DNA of 64,000 bases from Halocatena marina (GTDB taxonomy: Archaea > Halobacteriota > Halobacteria > Halobacteriales > Haloarculaceae). Position 1 is the first letter of the stretch. Each line of letters starts with the position of its first letter. The translations under genes and the position numbers were made by a program. Shown piece by piece: positions 26,478 through 36,700 of the stretch. A model generated the notes under the pieces. The model saw only the letters and a list, made by a program, of their open reading frames with translations. It searched no databases and had not been told where the DNA came from. Where the stretch lies: positions 868,001 to 932,000 of the forward strand of contig NZ_CP109785.1 of the NCBI RefSeq assembly GCF_025913575.1. The letters are read 5' to 3'.

Positions 26478-27593
26478 TTACTGCTGTTGTTGCTGGGTTG
26501 AGGATTGTTGGGGCTTGGCCTGCTCGGTTTCGTTAGCAGCGTCACGTATCAGTTCCATCATCCTGATAACCCACTGTGCCTGTTCGATGGGAACTGGCTG
26601 TTGATCTCCACGCAGCAGTGCATTCGCTTCGGCATCGATCTGGTAGAAGTGCGTTTTCAGTGCCTTTTCACTCTCCCAACTACTGTCGAACCGATTGGAC
26701 AGAACGTCCTGAACCATGTTTGCCGTTCCCATGACCCGTCCAACTGCTCTGTCGAGGTTGTTTCGGGCACGATTGATCGACGATGTCGTGTAGTCTCTGC
26801 GGATGCGAACGACGGTCTGAGAAATGAGGTCGATGAGTAGCGAGCTGCGGTCGCCATGAACGCTGAGCTGATGCTGTGGAACACCACCCGCACTCACTCT
26901 GATTGAACTCAAGCCCCCATTGACTGTCGGATACTGCATCATCACCGAATCGTACGAGAACGGCTGCTCGTACGACTTCGTCAACGCTGTCTGTATGTCG
27001 ATATCGTCATCGTTCTTTGGGTATCCTCCGATCGTCAGCGCGATGTACAGAGGATGTGGAATTCCCTCTTCGAACTCTCCACCCGACAATTCGAACGTCC
27101 ACGATCCACGATTTGGTTCATCAGCGAACGATGTACCAGTGTATGTCAGGTCAACGCCACGGATCTTGCCAACAACCCCCTCGTCGATCAGCTTACGCGC
27201 CTTTCGCATGGCCGGATCGAACACGTGGTTGTGAACTGACGACAATACGACGTCGTTCTCTTCTGAGATCTCGATTAGTTCATCAAGTTCGTCGCTCGTC
27301 TCCGTAATCGGCTTTTCAATCAGAACGGGAACACCGCTTTCCATCGCTTTCCGTGCGAGTGTAACGTGTGTCTGTACAGGAGTACAGATATGTAGCCAGT
27401 GTAACTGTTCTGAGGAGAGCAGTTCGTCTATATCGAAGTATGCCGTTGTGTTGTGCTCGCGCGCTACTTTCGTCGCCCGCTCTTCGTCAATATCACAGAC
27501 GGCAACAGGCGTCGTCTTCGGACATCTCCTCAGTGCTGTTAGATGTGTTCCCGATACAACACCCGCACCGACGACTGCTGTTCTGAGTACCAT
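26478..27593 (-). CDS. Gfo/Idh/MocA oxidoreductase, 371 aa
   Basis: An NAD(P)-dependent sugar dehydrogenase with Rossmann start LRTAVVGAGVVSGTHLTALR, the motif VLIEKPITETS and a substrate-domain block WTFELSGGEFEEGIPHPLY. In this last block the usual Gly-x-x-x-Asp-x-x-x-His is shifted: the sequence GEFEEGIPHPLYI supplies the His but the typical Asp is Glu. ATG at 27593 was chosen because it starts the fold; the frame upstream is not family-like. The C-terminus is a poly-Gln/Ser tail. Position beside the flippase suggests nucleotide-sugar or glycan-precursor oxidation. Substrate unknown. Confidence 0.8.
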   Translation of the reverse strand: MVLRTAVVGAGVVSGTHLTALRRCPKTTPVAVCDIDEERATKVAREHNTTAYFDIDELLSSEQLHWLHICTPVQTHVTLARKAMESGVPVLIEKPITETSDELDELIEISEENDVVLSSVHNHVFDPAMRKARKLIDEGVVGKIRGVDLTYTGTSFADEPNRGSWTFELSGGEFEEGIPHPLYIALTIGGYPKNDDDIDIQTALTKSYEQPFSYDSVMMQYPTVNGGLSSIRVSAGGVPQHQLSVHGDRSSLLIDLISQTVVRIRRDYTTSSINRARNNLDRAVGRVMGTANMVQDVLSNRFDSSWESEKALKTHFYQIDAEANALLRGDQQPVPIEQAQWVIRMMELIRDAANETEQAKPQQSSTQQQQQ

Positions 27594-27965
27594 AAAGTAA
27601 TATTTATCGATCGTATGCATTGTTATACGTCTCTTGGGTTCGGGTAAGGTCTCCTTATTCGTCGTGTGGTGGTCTTGACTCACCATCCGTTTCGTCAGTT
27701 GACTGTTCTTCATACGTCTGCGCCCGAGATTCGAGTGTGAAACGCTACCGTACATCGCTTTTCTATCAAATACCGCGATTTCGTACGGTAGCCACGCCTT
27801 ACAACCGATAAGCACAGATTACCTACAATTAGTATAGAGGATTTTACATTATAGTTATGTGGTATACAATCGTGGGTAATTGCTTTCAATCCATGATGTT
27901 TAGGAACTGGAAAATGGATGTATGTAGCCGCAAGGTACTTTTTAGTAATCCTGCATTACCCAACG
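27594..27965. other. divergent promoter region
   Basis: About 370 bases between the Gfo/Idh gene and the beta-helix gene, AT-rich at both ends. On the plus strand ACTTTTTAG (about 27938-27946) is at leaderless distance from ATG 27966; on the minus strand an ATAAATATTA-like run sits just before ATG 27593. No gene seen. Confidence 0.5.
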
Positions 27966-30041
27966 ATGCCATCCAATGCAGAGAGAAAGGGAGAGAATAA
28001 GAGAAGCCTACAATTAGGCAGACGTGGGTATATGAAGCTTACCGGAGCCGTTGTCACCGGCTCTGCAGTCGGTACAACGCAGATTGGGCGTGCACGCGCA
28101 GCAACCCACCACGGGATCACATTCGATCGCGTTGTCGATGCGGTCGCTGATCTGGGCTGTGATCCAAAGGGGAACGCAGACGTCTCGAGTAAGGTCGAGT
28201 CGGCCCTCGACGGGCAGACGCTCGTCGAATTCCCCTCAGGGACGTATCACTGGGATGGATCGGTAACGCTCGATACCGATCGGATCGGGATTCGTGGGAC
28301 GAGCGACGACGTGCTGTTCACCTTTCCTGCAGGGTACAACCAATTTTTCATCAACGGCTCGTGTGAACAAGCACTGTATGAGAACTTCGATGTCGACATC
28401 CAGCCCGAGAATACCGCGACAGGGATCCGAGTTGCTTCCGAGCGAGGATTCCACATCGAGAACATCGAGCACATCGGGCGCGGCACTGCCGATTCGAGCG
28501 ACGTTACCCGCTGTTGGCAGCTCCGCGTGAACGATCCAGACGCAACGGGCGTCGTGAAAAACTTCGTTGCGAAGAAAGGCTCGGCGTGGGCGCACTACAA
28601 GGGTGGAGATGGTCGTGTTGGAATTTCTATCTACGGCGGCGAAGGGACGATCAAAGTCATCGACTGTCATCTCGAAGAGTTCGGTAACAACGGTATCTAC
28701 GCGAGCCGATCTCTGAGTTCGGTCCAAGTCGAGGGCGGCACCTACCGCAACAACAACGTTGCTGGCATCCGCTTTTCGGGGAAAGGCAGCTACGTCGATG
28801 GTACAACCATCGAAGTCGACCCGAGCAAGTACTCCGGACCACGCACCAGAGAGGACGACTCGTTCAAAATGCGCGGTATTGTCGTCGAGCAAGGAAATAG
28901 CGACACGGGCGGATTCGACGATGCTGGCGCACAGATCCGGAACACAGATATCATCATCCAAGACAACCCAACCACCGGGCAAGCCATCTCTATGTGGACC
29001 GGTGGCCGAACACTCGCTGTCTCTAACACACGGATTGTTTACAACAACGACGGTGCGCCGGCGATCTACCGCGAGGGAAAAACCTCACAAGGCAGCCACA
29101 GCGCGAGTTCGGGCGCACGGTGGCTCCGCATGGACACCGTCCAGATCACCGGCGCTGCGGCAGAGGGACCAACCATCCTCGCCGAGGAAGCCGATAATAC
29201 ACAGATCAAAAACAGCTACATCGAACAAACCGGAGACGAACGGCAAGGCGTCGTCCTGTCTGATTCTGCGGACACTCTCGTTCAAAATAGTGTTATCGAG
29301 GTCAACGCGAAGGCTGTCTCCCTCGATTCTTCATCAGGGCAGTCGAAAAACATCAGACATTCGGGGAAACCACTCCCAAAAAGCGTCGGCGCACCATCAT
29401 CCACGCCGAACAGCCCGCAAAAGGCCGCCGACGAAGTAGCCACGTCAGCTCCGAACACAGACACCCCTTCGAAGGAGAAGGATATGGCCGAGCCAGATAG
29501 CTCTCCGAAACAGAATAGTGGTGAGTCGAAAGCGAGCAAGAAGACCGAACACACGCTGGAGATCGAGGGAGCAGGTTCGAAATCTTCGTATTCGTTTGCT
29601 GTCGATGGGCAGGTAAATCCCAACAAGCGTCTCGGTCGGTTCGATACAGGCGATGATACGTTTGTCGGGGACAACTGGGTATCGGGATTCGTCGTTCGCT
29701 ACAGCGACGGGTTCACGTTCACTGGTTCGATCATCGCATTCACGCTGGAGGGTGACGCCACGGTGCGTATCGATGGAGAAGAAGTCGATCCGAACACACT
29801 CGGAGACAGCGAGCAGCAGCATACGCTCGTCATCGACGGACAGACACCGAAAAAACCTACTTCGTACTCGTTCACCGTCGATGGATCGCTCACCAAAGGA
29901 TCGCACGCCGATATGGATGATACTGTCAATAAATCGTCTGCTTGCGGAACCGTCGATGGATACCAAGACAGTTTCCAGTTTTCTGGACAGATCGTTCAGT
30001 TCGACATCGACGGCGATGCTGCAATTAGCTTCGAGAAATAG
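27966..30041 (+). CDS. Tat-exported parallel beta-helix protein with two C-terminal repeat domains, 691 aa
   Basis: The N-terminus has a twin-arginine signal (LGRRGYMKLTGAVVTG, Arg at about 19-20) with cleavage likely after ARA near residue 45, so it is secreted folded. Residues about 50-460 form a right-handed beta-helix typical of polysaccharide lyases, epimerases and hydrolases (repeated short strands such as IKNSYIEQTG, LVQNSVIEVN). A Ser/Pro/Lys/Glu-rich linker follows, then two tandem domains of about 75 residues, each starting HTLxIxG and containing YSFxVDG and FxFxGxIxxFxxxGDA. The repeats probably bind sugar. ATG at 27966 was chosen from the signal. Substrate is probably a surface or environmental polysaccharide. 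Confidence 0.75.
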   Translation: MPSNAERKGENKRSLQLGRRGYMKLTGAVVTGSAVGTTQIGRARAATHHGITFDRVVDAVADLGCDPKGNADVSSKVESALDGQTLVEFPSGTYHWDGSVTLDTDRIGIRGTSDDVLFTFPAGYNQFFINGSCEQALYENFDVDIQPENTATGIRVASERGFHIENIEHIGRGTADSSDVTRCWQLRVNDPDATGVVKNFVAKKGSAWAHYKGGDGRVGISIYGGEGTIKVIDCHLEEFGNNGIYASRSLSSVQVEGGTYRNNNVAGIRFSGKGSYVDGTTIEVDPSKYSGPRTREDDSFKMRGIVVEQGNSDTGGFDDAGAQIRNTDIIIQDNPTTGQAISMWTGGRTLAVSNTRIVYNNDGAPAIYREGKTSQGSHSASSGARWLRMDTVQITGAAAEGPTILAEEADNTQIKNSYIEQTGDERQGVVLSDSADTLVQNSVIEVNAKAVSLDSSSGQSKNIRHSGKPLPKSVGAPSSTPNSPQKAADEVATSAPNTDTPSKEKDMAEPDSSPKQNSGESKASKKTEHTLEIEGAGSKSSYSFAVDGQVNPNKRLGRFDTGDDTFVGDNWVSGFVVRYSDGFTFTGSIIAFTLEGDATVRIDGEEVDPNTLGDSEQQHTLVIDGQTPKKPTSYSFTVDGSLTKGSHADMDDTVNKSSACGTVDGYQDSFQFSGQIVQFDIDGDAAISFEK

Positions 30042-30046
30042 GAGGA
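30041..30046 (+). promoter_or_regulatory. strong Shine-Dalgarno GGAGGA
   Basis: GGAGGA overlaps the last base of the beta-helix stop codon and is seven bases before ATG 30054. It is one of the best ribosome binding sites in the window and supports the 27-codon frame after it. Confidence 0.55.
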
Positions 30047-30053
30047 GAAAATA

Positions 30054-30137
30054 ATGAGTCTACCAACCACACGAAGCGCGATCGTCACCACGCTCGATGT
30101 TCGATCGCTCTGGGGGGGTAACCGAAACAATACATGA
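30054..30137 (+). CDS. 27-residue mini-ORF coupled to the next gene
   Basis: A 27-codon frame (MSLPTTRSAIVTTLDV at its start, Trp-Gly-Gly near its end) has a strong Shine-Dalgarno and its TGA overlaps the ATG of the 73-residue gene as ATGA. This layout fits a leader peptide whose translation opens or couples translation of the downstream gene. No family recognised. It could also be a decayed gene start, but the SD plus ATGA is hard to explain by chance. Confidence 0.45.
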   Translation: MSLPTTRSAIVTTLDVRSLWGGNRNNT

Positions 30138-30355
30138 CGACCGATAAGGGGCGCTCAGAGTGGCTGCATCAACCACCTGATCCCGATCCAGAGAAGGACC
30201 TCGGATACGAACTCGACTGCTGGGAAGTGACCGAAACTCGCTGTCGGGGCGAAGAACACCTTGCGTTCCTTCCCTCAGCTGATCGATTGATCGGTGATGC
30301 CGAATTCATCGTCGCGCATCCTGACGATGTCTGTGACCTGTTCGAAATGCTCTAA
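30134..30355 (+). CDS. small acidic haloarchaeal protein, 73 aa
   Basis: An acidic, Trp- and Cys-containing protein (GYELDCWEVTETRCRGEEH, then FIVAHPDDVCDLFEML). Two of the three Cys are ten residues apart. No known domain was recognised; similar short proteins occur in haloarchaeal genomes. It follows the beta-helix gene and the mini-ORF on the same strand and begins inside the mini-ORF stop (ATGA), so it is probably co-expressed with the secreted protein. Confidence 0.6.
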   Translation: MTTDKGRSEWLHQPPDPDPEKDLGYELDCWEVTETRCRGEEHLAFLPSADRLIGDAEFIVAHPDDVCDLFEML

Positions 30356-30608
30356 CTAAGCTTCTCGCGTGCGCGAGACTCGATTACATCTGATCAGACC
30401 AACACGCTGAGCATCTGGCTATCCTCACAATCGACGAACGTGGTGTTTGGTGCTGTCTTTGACTTTGAATTCTTCATTGCAGTAGAATAATGCGTTCCCT
30501 ATATCGACGAGCCAGAGGCATCTTAGACGATCTAACGGCTTGACCGGACTAGTTTGCTGGATCAATTAGAACCACCGAGGCAGCGATACTGTGTGTTAGC
30601 CGCTCTTC

Positions 30609-31379
30609 TTACGAATACTCCGCGGCGAGTTCGTCTAGTGCCTCGTGGTGATTCATGCTGTGTGGAGCGGTGAGCGGTGAAATACTCACTCGTCCGTCTA
30701 AAACGGCTCGTCGGTCCGTCCCGTCTGGGTCGGGAACGTTTCCATTGTCGATCCGATCGAAAATCCGGTCTCGGAGCACGACGTGTTCTTCGTCTATGAC
30801 GGCGTCCATTGCATAGACGCTCGATGGTTCGGTAATTTCCATCTCACACGGACCCTCAGCCGACATCGGGACGTTCACATTCAGGTAATCTGCGTGCTCA
30901 AACACGCCTGACTCGACGGTATTCGCGGCGAGGTAGCGGGCGACACGCGCAGGCTCGTCGTATTCTTCGAGATCCGGATCGAACGACTGAAACGCTATAT
31001 CGCCACCGGGAATGTACATCGAAACTGCGATTGCAGGCGTTTCGAAAAAGGTGGCCTCGACAGCAGCGCTCACCGTTCCGGAACGACCGAGCACGTACGC
31101 ACCGAGGTTCGCTCCACGGTTGCAGCCCGAGACGACGAGATCGATCTCGGTTTCGATCGCCTGCATCCCGACGACAACGCAATCAGCCGGTGTTCCCTCA
31201 ACTGCATAGCCTAGTTCGTGCTCCTCGACGGCGACGCGGCTCGACATTGAGCGTCCAACAGCACTCTGGTCGTCGGCAGGGGCGATGGCTGTCACGTCTC
31301 CCACTTCCGAGAGCGCTGCATAGAGCGCGCGCAACCCAGTCTCCTCGATACCGTCGTCGTTCGTGAGTAGGATGTTCAT
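30609..31379 (-). CDS. surE: 5'/3'-nucleotidase SurE, 256 aa
   Basis: SurE removes phosphate from nucleoside monophosphates and related phosphate esters. The catalytic N-terminus ILLTNDDGIEETGLRAL contains the metal-binding NDDG; SAVGRSMSSRV gives the conserved Ser, and LVVSGCNRGANLG the metal-binding Asn motif (SGxNxGxN variant with Cys and Arg). Dimer and tail regions are complete and length is typical of archaeal SurE. It stands upstream of no obvious operon; the Rsm22-like gene lies 100 bases away upstream on the same strand. Confidence 0.92.
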   Translation of the reverse strand: MNILLTNDDGIEETGLRALYAALSEVGDVTAIAPADDQSAVGRSMSSRVAVEEHELGYAVEGTPADCVVVGMQAIETEIDLVVSGCNRGANLGAYVLGRSGTVSAAVEATFFETPAIAVSMYIPGGDIAFQSFDPDLEEYDEPARVARYLAANTVESGVFEHADYLNVNVPMSAEGPCEMEITEPSSVYAMDAVIDEEHVVLRDRIFDRIDNGNVPDPDGTDRRAVLDGRVSISPLTAPHSMNHHEALDELAAEYS

Positions 31380-31480
31380 GATCCGTCTCAGGAGCGAGAC
31401 AGAAAAAGCGCACCGTTCTCATTGCGAGAATTGTCGACCGTTTCGGCCTCCTTTCGTTCCCGTTTACAACATTTATTGGG

Positions 31481-32944
31481 CTACGACACAGTGCTGATAC
31501 GGTCTACGATCGTCTCCTCGTCGACAACGAGGTTGTACGCTTGTTCGTCGTCGTTCCAGAGCACGAGTACGTTCTCGAACGCGAGGAGCGTACCGTACTC
31601 CGCTTGCGGGAGATCACGGTTCAGGCCAGTCTCGTTTGCGAGCACCGCGTAGTGATCGACCGTTTCGCTCCCGTCTCCAACTTCGAACAGCGGGTTGGCC
31701 GAACCGATGTCGTGGCTCAGTTTGATACCAACGAGGTTGATCCGATCCGAGACGTGGCTTTCCGATTCAGCCATCGGCGCGAACCGCGAGGGATCGGGCG
31801 TAAACTCGATCCGTTGCCGGCCATCACGACGAAGTACCGAATAGGCGTACTGAACGTCGACATTGATGAACTCCTCTGGTCGCTGTTCCGTTTCCGGTTC
31901 CGTTTCGTCGGTTGAATCGGTGTCCTGTGCTGTTGCTGTCTCGGTGGCTGCTTGTGCAAGCCGACGCTGGAACGTGGGTGTTTCGATATCTGGCTTGACG
32001 TCGAACGACCAGCCCTGAACGGTCGATTCTGGAGTCCGATCGGGCCAGAGTCGCACTGTCGGAGCATACACCGTGTAGTCTTGTTCGTCCACTAGTTCTC
32101 GCTCGATCGCTCGCAGTCCCGTGGCCGTGTTCTCGTCTGCTGGTGCAAGCATGAGACACGTTCCGTCGGTTGCCAGAGACGAGAGATATCGTTCGACAGT
32201 CGGAACCGGATCGTCGAGTTCGCTCAGAACGTTTGCGAACAGCACGAGATCGTACTCGTCGTCTGGCTCGAACGCTTCGGCGGTTTGGCGGTGGAGCGTG
32301 ACGGATTGGTTGCATCCCGGTTCTACGAGCGCATCGAACACATCCGCGGCGGCACTCGGTTCGACAGCGTGGTAGTCGATCAGACACACATCGGACAGCA
32401 AATCGAGAATTCCGAGTGCCGGACCACCGACGCCCGCACCGACGTCGAGTAGTCGCAGTTGATGTGGGATACAGTCCTCACGAGCGAGATCGGCGAATGC
32501 ATGCTGAGCGACCGCATAGTTGTCTGGTAAATGGTATATGGCGTATGCGAGCGCAGTTTCAGCGTCGTACTCGACGGATCGTTGATCGAAGTACTCGGCT
32601 TTGAACTGACGGATATTTTCTCGGAGTCGGTCACCCGACTCTCCTGTCTCCCACTGTTCGCCGTAGCGTTCGACAAGGAGTGTTTCGAGTCGTTCGACGT
32701 GGGATAGAGGTATCCGATCGACACCATCGAATTCGATTTCGACAGGTGAGTCCGACACCGGGACAAACGCCTCATCACGCTCGATGAGTCCGAGATCGAA
32801 CGCCTGTTCGCGGAGCACTTGCCGCACAACAGCTGGATGGGGCTGTCCCTCGACGTACTCGTATATCTCCTCGGGATCGATCGGGCGCACGTTCTGTAGA
32901 TACCGGGCGTTGTTCCGCACTTGTTCGCGTTGTTCGTCGTTCAT
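31481..32944 (-). CDS. Rsm22-like methyltransferase, 487 aa
   Basis: A SAM-dependent methyltransferase of the small-ribosomal-subunit Rsm22 family. The SAM motif I is LRLLDVGAGVGGPALGILDL near residue 165; LVLFANVLSELDDPVPTVERYL is motif IV, and CLMLAPADENTATGLRAIE follows. An N-terminal helical domain of about 150 residues and an acidic Thr/Glu linker (around 350) precede a C-terminal domain with YAYSVLRRDGRQRIEF. Archaeal members are thought to act on the ribosome or its assembly. The Cys cluster of mitochondrial Rsm22 is not visible. Its ATG overlaps the stop of the dehydrogenase gene by one base. Confidence 0.75.
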   Translation of the reverse strand: MNDEQREQVRNNARYLQNVRPIDPEEIYEYVEGQPHPAVVRQVLREQAFDLGLIERDEAFVPVSDSPVEIEFDGVDRIPLSHVERLETLLVERYGEQWETGESGDRLRENIRQFKAEYFDQRSVEYDAETALAYAIYHLPDNYAVAQHAFADLAREDCIPHQLRLLDVGAGVGGPALGILDLLSDVCLIDYHAVEPSAAADVFDALVEPGCNQSVTLHRQTAEAFEPDDEYDLVLFANVLSELDDPVPTVERYLSSLATDGTCLMLAPADENTATGLRAIERELVDEQDYTVYAPTVRLWPDRTPESTVQGWSFDVKPDIETPTFQRRLAQAATETATAQDTDSTDETEPETEQRPEEFINVDVQYAYSVLRRDGRQRIEFTPDPSRFAPMAESESHVSDRINLVGIKLSHDIGSANPLFEVGDGSETVDHYAVLANETGLNRDLPQAEYGTLLAFENVLVLWNDDEQAYNLVVDEETIVDRISTVS

Positions 32945-33666
32945 TATTTTGCCTCCTGGTAGAGCGCCTCAAACGTCTCCTCGTCCGCGTCGGCGATACG
33001 CACAGCAGCCTGAGCGACATCTTCCGCCCCGCCGAACGCCTCCTGAATCTCGGCGTACACCCGTGGATTGCCGCTCGTGACTCGCTCGGCGAGAACAGAG
33101 AGCTGTTTCGAAACCGGCGTATGGAACTCCTCTCGTACGGTTTCACTGGCCAACCCAAACGCGAGGACGGCGGCGTGCGTTCGTGCTTGGACGGTTGCCA
33201 TCGAGCGGTCGTGTTCCTCCGCTGTGGTTTCGAACAACGTGTTCCCGTCAGCGGAGAGATCATCTCGAATGCCGTCCGTCACCGGACCCGAGGCGTCGGG
33301 AACGACGGCGATACGACCGGGAGCGTGTCGAGCAGAGAACAGCGGATGAAGGCTCATCCGTTCGTGATCTGATCCATGCTTTCGCATCGCAGCGACCGCT
33401 GGTCCCATAACGCCCGTCAAATCGAGCACCGCTCGGCGAGCGCGATCGATGTGTGTCGCAATCGCAACTTCGGCAGCGGGGATCGGGACCGCGAGACAGA
33501 CAGCGTCAAAGCGTTCGTCGGTATCGACAGCAACAGCGCGCCCATCCGTCGCTGTCGCGGCCCGCTCTGCATTAGTCTTGTTTCGGTCGGCATAGGCAAC
33601 CGACCCACTGAGACACCCACCAAACCACGTTCCCATTTCCCCCGCGCCAACGACGAGTACGTTCAT
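32944..33666 (-). CDS. tyrA: prephenate/arogenate dehydrogenase, 240 aa
   Basis: The enzyme would oxidise prephenate (or arogenate) in tyrosine synthesis. The Rossmann motif VLVVGAGEMGTWFGGCLSG opens the protein; AVCLAVPIPAAEVAI and VLDLTGVMGPAV follow as in the family, and MSLHPLFSARHAPGR contains the catalytic His followed by Pro-Leu-Phe. The C-terminal helices (MATVQARTHAAVLAFGLA) form the dimerisation domain. Length is normal for compact archaeal forms without a chorismate mutase or ACT domain. Translationally coupled to the Rsm22-like gene. Confidence 0.85.
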   Translation of the reverse strand: MNVLVVGAGEMGTWFGGCLSGSVAYADRNKTNAERAATATDGRAVAVDTDERFDAVCLAVPIPAAEVAIATHIDRARRAVLDLTGVMGPAVAAMRKHGSDHERMSLHPLFSARHAPGRIAVVPDASGPVTDGIRDDLSADGNTLFETTAEEHDRSMATVQARTHAAVLAFGLASETVREEFHTPVSKQLSVLAERVTSGNPRVYAEIQEAFGGAEDVAQAAVRIADADEETFEALYQEAK

Positions 33667-33757
33667 ATGTCACGGATTCATCCCGGTACGCAAAAGCCTG
33701 TCCGACCGAGACAACGCGGTCGCACGCGTTTCGATCCGAGTGCTCACTGCACTCGAC

Positions 33758-36700
33758 TTACCTGAGCGATACGAACGGGAGCGAGGCTCGCTGCTCGGCA
33801 GTGTACGAAAGCGCATCGTGCTGTGTGATGCCTTCGGGCGTAATCGTGTCCATAATCCGCGGTGCCATCGCTGTTATGCCGGACTTGGCTCCGCCGAAGA
33901 CGTAGGATTCGTTCGCTTCCGCGACTGGACGCAGTGTTCCGCGGTCCTCGGACTGAACGACTGGAACAACTTCTAGGTCCGCGACGTCGCCATCGTCGAA
34001 AGCCCTCCGATCGACGCTCACCGTGACGGTGTTCGACGACGTGTCGACGGCTTCTCGAAGTGTGATCTGGTTGCCTGCGTCGGTCACTGGCGCGCCCGTC
34101 GAATCAACGAGGCTCTTGGTGAAACCACTGATCTCCATGCGGTAGTGCCACGGCTGCTCGAACGATGTCGTGGCCAGCAGATCGTCGAGGCTCGTCGTCG
34201 AGCCGCCGTCTTTGTTCGGATCGTGCATCCAGAGGACGAACATTTGAGGCGAGAATCCTCGACTACTCCCGAACGCGTTGTATAGGTTCTCGACTTCGAA
34301 GGTAAATTCGTACACGCTCGGCGTCTGCTCGACCGTAAAGGAGCGCAGGTCGAACGCACCGTCCTCGAAGGCGCTGTTGGTCGGGTAGGTGTAGCGTCCG
34401 GGGCCGTGATCGTCGTCGGCCGAATCCGAGAGGGAAGCGACGGTCACCGGCGGTTTGACCGTCACAGTCTCTGTCGCTAGTGCTGTTCCGTCGGCCGTTT
34501 GGACGGTTACATCGTGGGTTCCTGGCGTGTCAATCGAGTACGACAACGGTGTCTGATCCGTGGCGTTCGGTGCAAAACGGATGTTCGCATTCGCCACAAC
34601 CTCGCTGTCGACGACGAGTTCGACGGTTGTGCCACCGATGTAATCCCCGCTGTTGGAGCCAGCGGCCACAATGAACGGCTCTTTGACGAACGTCTCGGCC
34701 TCGATAGACACATCGACAGTCTGTGTGGGCCGTTCGTAGGTCGGTAGTTCGGCGATTTCCCGACCGGTCGCTGGCCGCAGCCGGATGGCCGTACCGCCCG
34801 TCTCGATCAGTGAGGCCAGTATCGTCGTGCGTGGCGTAACGATCGCCGTATCGATGCGTACGTCCGAGAGATTCGTGTCGTACTCGGCGTCGATGCCGTC
34901 CGAATAGATCTCGGCAACGTACTTCCCTCTCGTATGACCGTTGCCGCTGCTTTTCCCGTGGCCGTTGCCGTTGTGCTTCTCGTGCCCCTTTCGCCTGCCG
35001 GGTGCAGCGTCGAGGAAGTCGAGTGGGATATCGAGTGCACGGCCGTTTTCATTGGTCATCGCACCGACGTACCATTCGTCCTCTTTCTGTCGGGCGGTGA
35101 TCATGTACTCGCCGATTGCTGCGTCCAGCACTCGCGTATCGTCCCAACCGGCGGCAGGAACGTCTTTGATGAACTGGAACGCAGGCACCGTTGGGCCGAG
35201 CGTCGGGTCGGTGTCTGGCTCCGGCATCGATTGGCCTGTGTCGGTGAGGGCAACGGCATCGAGGTTGAATCCGCCAGTGTCCTCGTCTGTCACTGCCACT
35301 GCGACCGTGTTCTCGCCTGCGGTAAGCGAGATAGTCGTCGACACCGTTTCCCACTCATCCCAGTAGGCAGTCGGTGGAACATCGAGTTGGGTGGATGGCG
35401 ACCCGTTGACCATCACGGTCGCCGTTCTGGGCGTCTCCGGTGGGACAGCGTTGTTCTCCTCATCGCTGGCGTACCGGAGATGGAACTCGTACTCGCCAGC
35501 CGAAACATCCTCGACCGTCCATGACGCCGTTGCATTGCTACTGCGGTTGGGATCGATGGGGACGTATTGACCACCGTGGGCGTTGGCCCACTTTGCGGCC
35601 GTCGGAAATCCATCGAGTTCGCCGAATTCGGCCTGTGCGACCCCACCAAGCGTGAGTACCGCTGGCTGCTCTGCGAGATAGGATTCCGGGAGGTCCGCAA
35701 TCATCTGAAGACCACTGAAATAGGTCGGATACATCGCCAGCTGCTTGGCCCGTGTCGCCTCGATCCCGCCAGAACCTGAATCCGCATCGAAGATCCCCGG
35801 CGTGTACTCGACAGGCCCGCCGAGCATCCGTGTGAATGGGAATGTCACGTGATGTGCGGGGCTGACGTATCCAAACGAGTCGTACTCCTGACCCAGCACG
35901 CCCTCGCGGGTCATGACATTTGGATACGTTCGGCGTTCGCCGGTCGGCTTGATCGGCTCGTGGATCTCAAGCATCTGTCGGTGTTTGGCCGCCGCTCGAT
36001 ACACCAATCGGTGATGGTTAACCAGCGGCTGGCAGTGATGGTTGTACGTCGTTCCATCGATGGTGACACCGCTGTCGGCGACGTAACCGGTCTTGATCGA
36101 ATGGATGCCCCGTTCCTCGTACTCGGCGAACGGATTGGGATCGTCGTTCAACTGAGCCTCGTAGTTCGAAATGTTTCCGGCGGTCTCGTTGTGTGCGGTC
36201 ATCTTGACCGAGGGATCGAGCTGTTGACCGTATTCCGTGATCTCCTCCCAGTCGAAATCGGGATAGGAAGCATCGAAGTCCATCGCGCTCCCGTCGCCAG
36301 GGTACGTACTCCAACCCTTGTTCCACCCTTCGACGAGCACGCTTGGAATGCCATGTTCGCTCGCGAAATCCATGTATCGTTTCATCCGTCCGGTTTGAGC
36401 ACCGTGATTACCCGTTTCTGGACCCATATACTCCCAGTCTGCCCGGCCGGTGATCATCAGCCACCAGACACCGAGGAACTTCTGGGGTTCGATCCAGTCG
36501 GTTCCCTGTGGAAAGTCGGTCGGGTCGTGGGGTGCGTTGAGATTGAGTACGAGGTTTGACTCGACGAGCGCCCCTGGTCGTCTGCCGATTTGGATTGTCC
36601 GCCACGGTGTCCGGTGTGGAGCTGCTGCCGTCACTTTCGTTCCGTCGGGTAGTGGGGCCAGCGTGGACTCGAAGGTAACCGAACCCTCCGACTGTGGTTC

